Source: UBA8516 sp964434855 (GTDB taxonomy: Archaea; Thermoproteota; Nitrososphaeria; Nitrososphaerales; Nitrosopumilaceae). Taken from it: a stretch of 5,422 nucleotides of DNA. Made by a program: the position numbers and the translations under genes. Under the pieces are notes generated by a model. It saw only the letters and a program-made list of their open reading frames with translations. It was not told the origin of the DNA and did not search any database. Shown piece after piece: positions 1 through 5,422 of the stretch; position 1 is the stretch's first letter; each line of letters opens with the position of its first letter. Location: NCBI GenBank assembly GCA_964434855.1, contig CAYSWR010000056.1, positions 1-5,422 of the forward strand, given 5' to 3'.

Positions 1-108
1 CCGTCAATAAATACGACATTATACATCATCATATCAACTTGTGTCATTTTTGCTATTGGCTATATAGTTTTCAGAATCAAGGATAAGAAAATAATAGAGG
101 AATTATAA
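1..108 (+). CDS. Polysaccharide export ABC-2 permease, C-terminal fragment
   Basis: This is the last 35 codons of a gene that begins before the window, in frame 1 and ending in TAA at 106-108. The peptide is a hydrophobic stretch (TLYIIISTCVIFAIGYIVF) followed by a short charged tail, FRIKDKKIIEEL. A final membrane helix with a G-Y-x-V-F exit and a basic/acidic tail is the usual ending of Wzm/KpsM/TagG-type ABC-2 permeases, which form the membrane channel for export of lipid-linked polysaccharide or O-antigen-like glycans. The stop codon is 1 nt from the ATG of a Wzt-type ATPase, the standard partner, and this context is half of the evidence because so little of the protein is visible. The family call is fairly secure; the exact substrate cannot be told. 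Confidence 0.8.
   Translation, partial: PSINTTLYIIISTCVIFAIGYIVFRIKDKKIIEEL
97..100 (+). promoter_or_regulatory. Shine-Dalgarno site of the ABC ATPase gene
   Basis: GAGG lies 9 nt before the ATG at 110, inside the last codons of the permease. It supports that start and suggests translation of the ATPase is coupled to its upstream partner. It is the only convincing Shine-Dalgarno sequence in front of any gene in the window. Confidence 0.6.
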
Positions 109-109
109 A

Positions 110-859
110 ATGGATTCAGAGACTGCGATAGAAGTAACGAACTTAACAAAGACTTTTAGGATATATCATGAAAAAAAGAATTCGCTATATGAATATTTGA
201 CATCCTTTTTTAATAAGAAAAGAACTTCCGAGGAACTCGTCGTCTTAAAAGATGTTTCTTTTTCCGTGAGAAAAGGGGAAATGCTAGGAATTATAGGTTT
301 TAATGGTAGTGGGAAAACCACACTTCTAAAAATAATTGCGAAGATCTATACTCCAGACAGTGGTGTGGTTAACACTAAAGGAAGAATAACTCCTTTTTTG
401 GAGCTAGGGACAGGATTTAACGGCGAGCTAACCGCAAGAGATAACACAATTATTTATGGAGTCATTTTGGGTCTCACAAAAAAAGAGATAGAAAAAAAAA
501 TTGAATCAATTGTAAGGTTTGCCGAACTAGAAAAGTTTCTCGATACTAAATTAAAGAACTTCTCATCTGGAATGAATGCCCGGTTGGCGTTTTCTACTGC
601 CATACAGGTTGATCCTGACATTATGCTTGTAGATGAAGTCTTATCTGTAGGCGACCTTCCTTTTCAAGAAAAAAGTTTCAACGCATTCATGGATTTCAAG
701 AAGAGAGGGAAAACTATAGTTTTTGTTTCTCATACATTAGAGAACATTACAAGAACATGCGATAAAGCGTTGTGGATTCATGAAGGGAGCATAAAAGCAT
801 ATGGAGATCCTATCACTGTTGCTGAACAATATCGTACATTTTCACAAAAAAAATCTTGA
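110..859 (+). CDS. Polysaccharide export ABC transporter ATP-binding protein (Wzt/KpsT/TagH type)
   Basis: This 249-residue cytoplasmic ATPase would power glycan export through the permease encoded just upstream. Walker A is GFNGSGKT at 63-70, the signature loop is FSSGM at 151-155, Walker B is IMLVDE at 171-176 with the D-loop SVGD at 179-182, and the switch histidine is H208 in VFVSHT. The N-terminal stretch before the nucleotide site (IYHEKKNSLYEYL, 18-30) and ELGTGFNGELTARDN (98-112), where a Q-loop glutamine would normally be, are typical of the polysaccharide/teichoic-acid exporter subfamily. The protein ends about 40 residues after the switch histidine, so it lacks the C-terminal glycan-binding domain of long Wzt proteins and is of KpsT-like size. 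The start at 110 is backed by a GAGG site and by the 1-nt spacing to the permease stop. The gene has several long A runs (for example nine at 492-500) but the frame is intact. Confidence 0.95.
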   Translation: MDSETAIEVTNLTKTFRIYHEKKNSLYEYLTSFFNKKRTSEELVVLKDVSFSVRKGEMLGIIGFNGSGKTTLLKIIAKIYTPDSGVVNTKGRITPFLELGTGFNGELTARDNTIIYGVILGLTKKEIEKKIESIVRFAELEKFLDTKLKNFSSGMNARLAFSTAIQVDPDIMLVDEVLSVGDLPFQEKSFNAFMDFKKRGKTIVFVSHTLENITRTCDKALWIHEGSIKAYGDPITVAEQYRTFSQKKS

Positions 860-890
860 GTTGGATCTCAGGTTGATAATTTTATTTCTT
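855..890 (+). terminator. Possible terminator after the export pair
   Basis: CTTGAG (855-860) can pair with CTCAGG (867-872) as a 6-bp stem with one T-G wobble around a 6-nt loop, and it overlaps the ATPase stop codon. A T-rich stretch, TTTTATTTCTT, follows at 880-890. Archaeal RNA polymerase ends transcription mainly at U-rich tracts, so the T run matters more than the weak stem. The position, between the export genes and a promoter for the rml genes, fits. Confidence 0.4.
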
Positions 891-1004
891 AAAGACTAAT
901 TTTAGAAAACAATTTCAGAAAGTGAAATTAATGACAAAACCAGAATCTATTTTAACTGTGTTTATACCATATTGCAAACAAATTCAACAAACCACGTATG
1001 AATA

Positions 1005-1014
1005 CTATATATTT
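1005..1014 (+). promoter_or_regulatory. Archaeal TATA-box promoter of the rml operon
   Basis: CTATATATTT is centred about 26 nt upstream of the ATG at 1036, which is where an archaeal TATA box sits relative to the transcription start. The transcript would therefore begin at or within a few bases of that ATG, giving a leaderless mRNA. No Shine-Dalgarno sequence is found before the gene, which agrees. The purine-rich bases GTATGAA just upstream could act as a BRE, but that part is weak. Confidence 0.55.
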
Positions 1015-1035
1015 TTGTAACTTCTTACATTGCAT

Positions 1036-1527
1036 ATGCTTTCTGGAGTTAGAATAAAAGAAATTACCAAGTTTCCTGACGAAAGGGGTTCGTTTTCAGA
1101 GATATTCCGTGATGATTGGGTCGATTTTATTGATGGAGATAAGATTCTGCAAGTTAATCTGTCATACTCTTATCCAGGAATGATTCGAGCATGGCATAGG
1201 CACCAAAGAGGTCAGGTTGATTATTTTATTACAGTTAGAGGAGCTACTAAAATTTGTGCATATGATGATAGGCTCGATTCGCCAACAAAAGGACAACTGG
1301 ATGAAATCATATCCAGTGAAGAAAAAGTTCAATGTGTCAGGATACCAGGCATCTATTATCATGGCTTTAAATCGGTAGGATATGAGCCAGCACTAGTGGT
1401 ATATCTTACAACAAAGATGTATGATTACAAAAATCCTGATGAGGAAAGACGTCCTTGGAATGATCCTACAATCATAGATCCTAGAACAAAAAAGCCTTAT
1501 GATTGGAATGCTCCTCCTCACAAATAA
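1036..1527 (+). CDS. rmlC: RmlC-like dTDP-4-dehydrorhamnose 3,5-epimerase (divergent cupin)
   Basis: This 163-residue cupin is expected to epimerise C3 and C5 of dTDP-4-keto-6-deoxy-D-glucose in the cytoplasm. Family features in order: DERGSFSEIFR at 15-25, the Q-x-N-x-S strand at 39-43, R51 and H54 in RAWHRH (H54 aligns with the catalytic histidine of RmlC), the IPxxxxHGF turn at 103-111, Y123/Y129 in the strand that carries the catalytic tyrosine, and E136 to D143 (ERRPWNDP). It is shorter than the usual 180 or so residues, and RAWHRHQRGQVDYF replaces the usual RGLHxQ. It could therefore act on a related 4-keto sugar. The ATG at 1036 is preferred over the in-frame TTG at 1030 because it lies at the proper distance from the TATA box. 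It is the first gene of the rml run, with rmlB 2 nt after its stop. Confidence 0.82.
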   Translation: MLSGVRIKEITKFPDERGSFSEIFRDDWVDFIDGDKILQVNLSYSYPGMIRAWHRHQRGQVDYFITVRGATKICAYDDRLDSPTKGQLDEIISSEEKVQCVRIPGIYYHGFKSVGYEPALVVYLTTKMYDYKNPDEERRPWNDPTIIDPRTKKPYDWNAPPHK

Positions 1528-1529
1528 GT

Positions 1530-2528
1530 ATGAATCTGCTTGTCTGCGGCGGAGCTGGCTTTATTGGAAGTGCCTTTGTTAGAAACCACCTTGCAAAAAA
1601 TCCTCAAGACAAGATAACAAATCTTGATAGTCTAACGATCGGATCAAATAAAAATAATTTGAAGGAAGTAGAACATAATCCAAATTATTTCTTTGTAAAG
1701 GACGATATAAAAAATATGGATGCCGTCAACAAAATCGTAAAGCAGGTAGATTTGGTTGTAAACTTTGCAGCTGAAACCCATGTTGACAGAAGCATAGCAA
1801 ATCCAAGACCTTTTGTTGAAACTAATGTCTTTGGAACCTATGCTCTACTAGAAGCAGTTAGAATATATGATAAGCTCTTTGTTCACGTATCAACCGACGA
1901 GATTTATGGAGATGCCGAAAATAAGGGCGCTTTTTCTGAAGATGCCATTTTAAAGCCAAGCAATCCGTATTCTGCTACAAAGGCATCAGCTGATCTCTTA
2001 GTTGAAGCATATCACCGAACCTATGGAATAAAATGCATCACAACAAGGTGCACAAACAACTTTGGTCCATACCAGTTTCCTGAAAAACTAATCCCAAAAA
2101 CAATTATTCGCGCATCAAGAGATCTCAAAGTCCCTCTATATGGTGGCGGCAATCAGATTCGAAGCTGGATCTACGTTTTAGATCATGTGCAGGCAATAGA
2201 ATCTTTACTTACAAAGGGAAAGTCAGGTCAGGTATACAACATCACAGCTTGGAATGAAATTACCAATAAAACCATAGTCGAAAAGATTCTCAAGATAATG
2301 CAGAAACCGCAGAATTTGATAGAGGTTGTTGGCGATAGACCGGGACACGACAAGAGATATTCTATAGATGCCTCAAAGATACAAGAAACCACGGGATGGA
2401 AGCCTCAATATGAATTCGAACAAGCTTTGCAAGAGACGGTAAAGTGGTATACAAACAACCATGGATGGTGGGAACCTCTTGCAGATGAGAAGACACTCCA
2501 TCCACAACCTTGGACTCTTAGCTGGTAG
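1530..2528 (+). CDS. rmlB: dTDP-glucose 4,6-dehydratase
   Basis: This 332-residue short-chain dehydrogenase/reductase family enzyme converts dTDP-glucose to dTDP-4-keto-6-deoxyglucose using bound NAD+. The Rossmann motif GGAGFIG is at 7-13. The catalytic trio T122-D123-E124 stands in STDEIYGD, and Y147 with K151 in NPYSATK forms the YxxxK pair; the Asp-Glu pair is what separates dehydratases from plain epimerases. NNFGPYQFPEKLIP (176-189) and GDRPGHDKRYSID (268-280) are strong RmlB signatures, and the length is normal. One oddity is RSWIYVLDH at 211-219, where most relatives have RDW. The ATG at 1530 puts the glycine motif right at the N-terminus; an in-frame TTG at 1503 would add nine residues inside rmlC and is unlikely. 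No Shine-Dalgarno is present, so it is probably translated by coupling to rmlC. Confidence 0.95.
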   Translation: MNLLVCGGAGFIGSAFVRNHLAKNPQDKITNLDSLTIGSNKNNLKEVEHNPNYFFVKDDIKNMDAVNKIVKQVDLVVNFAAETHVDRSIANPRPFVETNVFGTYALLEAVRIYDKLFVHVSTDEIYGDAENKGAFSEDAILKPSNPYSATKASADLLVEAYHRTYGIKCITTRCTNNFGPYQFPEKLIPKTIIRASRDLKVPLYGGGNQIRSWIYVLDHVQAIESLLTKGKSGQVYNITAWNEITNKTIVEKILKIMQKPQNLIEVVGDRPGHDKRYSIDASKIQETTGWKPQYEFEQALQETVKWYTNNHGWWEPLADEKTLHPQPWTLSW

Positions 2529-2530
2529 AA

Positions 2531-3421
2531 ATGAAATTTCTTGTAACAGGATCAGCCGGGTTGGTAGGTAGCCAAGTTGTCAAAGATCTTACAAAATCAA
2601 CTGATCAAACGTACTCATGCTATCATAAATCAAAACCTGAATTTGGCATTCCAACTCCAATGGATTTGGGAAATTTTGATGATATTACAAGAATTACTCA
2701 AAAAATCAAACCAGATGTCATCATACATCTAGCTGCCATCACCAATGTTGATCTTTGTGAGAAAGAAAAAGAATTTGCGCTAAAGATTAATGCAAAAGCC
2801 ACAGAGGTATTATCAAAGGAGGCTGCAAGACAAAGGGCCTTCTTTGTTTATGTTTCTACAGATTATGTATTTGATGGAAAAATGGGAATGAAAAGAGAAA
2901 ATGATATTCCAAATCCAGTTGACTATTATGGTGAATCAAAGCTTGCGGGTGAAAAGGCAATAATGCAGTCAGCATCAAGCTGGTGTATTGCAAGGACAAG
3001 CACGCCGTTTGGATTGCATCCACAAAAGAAGAGCTTTCCCGTCTGGGTTGCGGAAAACCTACACGCAAATAAGGAGATTAATGTAGTTGCGGATCAATTT
3101 ACATCACCAACATATGTTCCAAACCTAAGCAGAATGATCATAGAAATAGCTACTAGACAGATAGTTGGCGTAATTCATTTAGCAGGTGCAACAAGAATCT
3201 CAAGATATGAAATGGCCCAACAAGTTTCAGACAAGCTAAATCTTGACAAAAAATTGTTGAAATCATCCACTATCGATAAGATGAACTGGATAGCGAAGAG
3301 ACCAAAAGATTCTTCTTTGGATGTATCGTTTGCAACTTCTATACTGAAGGAAAGACCACTCTCAATTGATGAGAGCCTTGATTTGTTTATACAGGAAATA
3401 AAACAAGTGTTTAACAGATGA
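2531..3421 (+). CDS. rmlD: dTDP-4-dehydrorhamnose reductase
   Basis: This 296-residue SDR enzyme catalyses the last step, reducing dTDP-4-keto-L-rhamnose to dTDP-L-rhamnose with NAD(P)H. The nucleotide motif GSAGLVG is at 7-13, LAAITNVDLCE at 67-77, the catalytic STDYVFDG at 109-116 (T110), and Y133 and K137 in YGESKLAGE. DQFTSPTYVPNLS (188-200) and RPKDSSLD (257-264) are features of the RmlD/substrate-binding end. The length is that of the family. The ATG follows the rmlB stop by 2 nt, with no Shine-Dalgarno. RmlD-like proteins also include nucleotide-sugar reductases of other specificity and methionine adenosyltransferase regulatory-subunit homologues; the position between rmlB and rmlA argues for the rhamnose enzyme. 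Confidence 0.9.
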   Translation: MKFLVTGSAGLVGSQVVKDLTKSTDQTYSCYHKSKPEFGIPTPMDLGNFDDITRITQKIKPDVIIHLAAITNVDLCEKEKEFALKINAKATEVLSKEAARQRAFFVYVSTDYVFDGKMGMKRENDIPNPVDYYGESKLAGEKAIMQSASSWCIARTSTPFGLHPQKKSFPVWVAENLHANKEINVVADQFTSPTYVPNLSRMIIEIATRQIVGVIHLAGATRISRYEMAQQVSDKLNLDKKLLKSSTIDKMNWIAKRPKDSSLDVSFATSILKERPLSIDESLDLFIQEIKQVFNR

Positions 3422-3457
3422 ATTTAAGTGAGCAATAAGGACAGCCCAATATAGTAA

Positions 3458-4519
3458 ATGAAAGGCGTTATTCTCCATGGAGGTCATGGTACTAGACTCA
3501 GGCCTCTCACCCATACCGGTCCAAAGCAGCTTCTTCCTATTGCTAACAAGCCCATGTCGCAATATGCGCTTGAAGAGATGCGTGACGCTGGTGTAAAAGA
3601 AATTGCCATAATTATAGGCGATGTCTATCCAGAAAAGGTCAAAGAGTATTATGGGGACGGAAGCAAATTTGGAGTTGATATTTCATATATCTATCAGGAC
3701 AAACCCAAAGGGATCTCGCATGCGATCCAGTTAACAAGAGAGTTTGTAGGTGATGAAAAATTTCTAGTGGTTTTAGGAGACAACATCTTTGCAAAATCAC
3801 TTTCATCTTACGCCAAAAAATTTGAATCCTCAAGATCTGATGCAATGATACTTTTGTGCAAAGTTGACGATCCATCAAGATTTGGAGTAGCTGAGCTTGA
3901 CGAGTCTGGGAAAATAGTAAAAATTGTTGAAAAACCAAAAGATCCAAAATCCGATCTAGCAGTAATTGGAGTTTATTTCCTTACTCCAAAAATATTTAAC
4001 ATAATTAATAATCTAAAACCTTCTTGGAGGGGGGAGCTTGAGATCACAGATGCGTTACAGCTTTTGATGCAAAATAACGGAACAATAGATTACGATATAG
4101 TAACAGGGTGGTGGAAGGATACTGGGACCGCCCAAGACATACTACATGCAAATAGACTTGTTTTAGAAAACATTTCTTCGTATTTATCTTCCAACAACAA
4201 TTATGAAATTAAAAACAATATCCTGATTGGAAAAAATACTACCATAAGCAGAGATTCAACTGTTACTGGTCCTTCAATCATAGGAGAGAATTGTATTATA
4301 GGCCCGGCAGTCAGACTAGGCCCGAATGTATCAATAGGTAATAACGTCACACTGAAACATTGTGAGATTGATGATTCTATCTTAATGGATAACTGCAGGA
4401 TAGAACACAAGATACACATCACAGAAAGCATCATTGCCTCAGGTTCTGAGATAATTCACGACAATGAGAGAAAAAACCAGCAGTTTCTTTTAGGTGAGAG
4501 ATCAAAAATTATCTTCTGA
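3458..4519 (+). CDS. rmlA: Glucose-1-phosphate thymidylyltransferase, long form
   Basis: This 353-residue enzyme makes dTDP-glucose from dTTP and glucose-1-phosphate, the entry step of the pathway. The nucleotide-binding signature GGHGTRLRPLT is at 8-18 with K23 in PKQLLP; the metal-binding D108 is in LGDN; VEKP is at 157-160, GELEITD at 192-198, and WWKDTGT at 218-224 with D221 as the second metal ligand. Residues from about 252 to 330 form a left-handed beta-helix of hexapeptide repeats (IIGENC, IIGPAV, LGPNV, IGNNV), which makes this the long type found in archaea and in actinomycete antibiotic clusters (StrD-like), not the short 290-residue bacterial RmlA. H7 stands where many relatives have Ala or Ser. 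The gene begins 36 nt after rmlD without a close Shine-Dalgarno; an AGG at 3438-3440 is 17 nt away, too far to help. Specificity for dTTP over UTP is inferred from the neighbours. Confidence 0.95.
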   Translation: MKGVILHGGHGTRLRPLTHTGPKQLLPIANKPMSQYALEEMRDAGVKEIAIIIGDVYPEKVKEYYGDGSKFGVDISYIYQDKPKGISHAIQLTREFVGDEKFLVVLGDNIFAKSLSSYAKKFESSRSDAMILLCKVDDPSRFGVAELDESGKIVKIVEKPKDPKSDLAVIGVYFLTPKIFNIINNLKPSWRGELEITDALQLLMQNNGTIDYDIVTGWWKDTGTAQDILHANRLVLENISSYLSSNNNYEIKNNILIGKNTTISRDSTVTGPSIIGENCIIGPAVRLGPNVSIGNNVTLKHCEIDDSILMDNCRIEHKIHITESIIASGSEIIHDNERKNQQFLLGERSKIIF

Positions 4520-4568
4520 GACACAATAAGAAAGACTCAAAACCTCATCTGTTGTATATATTATCACC

Positions 4569-5422
4569 TTGAAGCTAGCCTGCATACCGGCTTTTAATGT
4601 TGAAAAAACTATTGGGAATGTAGTTAAGGAGTGTCTGTTGCATGTTGACAAAGTAATAGTATGCGATGATGGTTCGACAGACCACACGGCAATGATAGCA
4701 GAAGCAAACGGTGCAGAAGTAGTTAGACATGAAAAAAATTATGGTTACGGTGCTGCACTCATTACACTCTTTGACAAAGCTCGGGAACAAAATGCGGATA
4801 TCATGATAACACTTGATGGCGACAAGCAACACTTTCCAGAATTTATACCAAGATTGATTGCACCATTATCTTACGAGTCAGTAGATGTTGTTATTGGATC
4901 AAGATTCTTGGGACGAGTTTCTAATGTACCTCGTTATAGAAAAACTGGAATTAAAATAATTACTCATGCAACAAACATGGACAGCAATGTAAAATTAACA
5001 GATGCACAATCTGGGTTTAGAGCCTACTCTAAAAGAGCGGTGCAGCTGATTCATCCCACAGAATATGGCATGGCAGCTAGCACAGAAATAATTGCCAAAG
5101 TTGTAAACAAAGGACTAAAGCTAGTTGAAGTGCCTATTGTGATATCATATGAAAGTGCTGAATCAAAAAAATCTGCTGTACCGCATGGAATCTCTGTCTT
5201 GATGAATGTTCTAAAATACATGTCAGTAAAACACCCAATACCATCTTACGGATTTCCTGGAATTGCATTAATTATAATCGGTGCTATCTTGGGTTTCCAA
5301 TTTCTTGATGTCTACTTGAGTACTGGAGTAGTTTTTGCCGGTACCCTACTGGGATCTGTAGTTACATTTCTTGCAGGAACAATACTTGCAATGACAGCCA
5401 TCTTGCTTTATACCATGGCTAC
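4569..5422 (+). CDS. Family 2 glycosyltransferase with C-terminal membrane helices, 3'-partial
   Basis: The open frame runs from TTG at 4569 past the window end; 284 residues are visible and no stop is reached. The GT-A fold starts at once with KLACIPAFN (2-10), then DDGSTD at 33-38, NYGYGAAL at 57-64, the metal-binding LDGDKQH at 82-88 (D83 and D85), GSRF at 110-113, an amphipathic stretch around 127-136, and TDAQSGFRAYS at 144-154. This is the plan of dolichyl-phosphate mannose/glucose synthase-like enzymes, which load a sugar from a nucleotide donor onto a polyprenyl phosphate. Two hydrophobic segments, about 229-248 and 255-283, would anchor it in the membrane. The TTG start is chosen because the frame upstream offers no ATG, GTG or TTG before a stop at 4527, and a later start would remove the first strand. 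It follows rmlA by 49 nt and probably belongs to the same glycan pathway. Donor and acceptor cannot be told. Confidence 0.9.
   Translation, partial: MKLACIPAFNVEKTIGNVVKECLLHVDKVIVCDDGSTDHTAMIAEANGAEVVRHEKNYGYGAALITLFDKAREQNADIMITLDGDKQHFPEFIPRLIAPLSYESVDVVIGSRFLGRVSNVPRYRKTGIKIITHATNMDSNVKLTDAQSGFRAYSKRAVQLIHPTEYGMAASTEIIAKVVNKGLKLVEVPIVISYESAESKKSAVPHGISVLMNVLKYMSVKHPIPSYGFPGIALIIIGAILGFQFLDVYLSTGVVFAGTLLGSVVTFLAGTILAMTAILLYTMA

Noticed and set aside
1503..1529. Upstream TTG start for rmlB overlapping rmlC
   Set aside because: The nine extra residues precede the beta strand that should open the Rossmann fold, and an ATG sits 2 nt after the rmlC stop.
3423..3430. TTTAAG-like string before rmlA as a separate promoter
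   Set aside because: It is a poor TATA match centred about 32 nt from the ATG, slightly too far for a leaderless start, and the 36-nt gap to rmlD makes co-transcription simpler.
3639..3947. 102-codon open frame on the minus strand inside rmlA
   Set aside because: It lies wholly opposite well-conserved rmlA catalytic sequence, has no recognisable domain, and is leucine/glutamine-rich as expected of an antisense shadow.
4502..4832. Two overlapping minus-strand frames opposite the glycosyltransferase start
   Set aside because: Both are antisense to the conserved DDGSTD and LDGDKQH regions, lack ribosome sites and domains, and overlap each other.
1..5422. Search for CRISPR arrays, tRNA/rRNA genes, insertion sequences and long direct repeats
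   Set aside because: No regularly spaced repeats, cloverleaf-type sequence, transposase motifs or terminal inverted repeats were seen by eye; coding sequence fills nearly the whole window.

Overview
The window carries a surface-glycan gene cluster read entirely on the + strand: the tail of a polysaccharide ABC-2 permease, its ATPase, all four dTDP-L-rhamnose genes in the order rmlC-rmlB-rmlD-rmlA, and the first 284 codons of a membrane-anchored family 2 glycosyltransferase that runs off the 3' end. The DNA is AT-rich, with heavy use of AGA/AGG for Arg and ATA for Ile. A TATA box lies about one helix-pitch set (centre about 26 nt) upstream of the rmlC ATG with no Shine-Dalgarno, which is the arrangement of a leaderless archaeal gene. 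Together with the long-form RmlA (sugar nucleotidyltransferase plus left-handed beta-helix tail) and the dolichol-phosphate-mannose-synthase-like glycosyltransferase, this points to an archaeon. A mesophilic Nitrososphaeria/Thaumarchaeota-type genome is my best guess, but the lineage is inference and not proven by the window.

Layout: 1-108 is the C-terminus of the export permease (one membrane helix and a charged tail). 110-859 is the ATPase, 1 nt downstream with a GAGG ribosome site, so these two form an export pair. 855-890 holds a hairpin followed by a T-rich tract, a plausible terminator. The gap up to 1035 also contains a 29-codon open frame of doubtful meaning and ends in the TATA box at 1005-1014. 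From 1036 the genes rmlC, rmlB and rmlD follow with 2-nt gaps, then rmlA after 36 nt and the glycosyltransferase after 49 nt, so 1036-5422 looks like one transcription unit or at most two.

How they fit together: RmlA activates glucose-1-phosphate to dTDP-glucose, RmlB dehydrates it to the 4-keto-6-deoxy sugar, the RmlC-like cupin would epimerise C3/C5, and RmlD would reduce it to dTDP-L-rhamnose. The glycosyltransferase probably moves an activated sugar onto a lipid phosphate carrier or growing glycan at the membrane, and the ABC pair exports a finished lipid-linked glycan. The pathway assignment is strong for RmlA and RmlB and good for RmlD. RmlC is the divergent member, so the final sugar may not be exactly L-rhamnose. 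I see no evidence for a wholly new biological system here; the interest lies in variant details of a recognisable glycan module.
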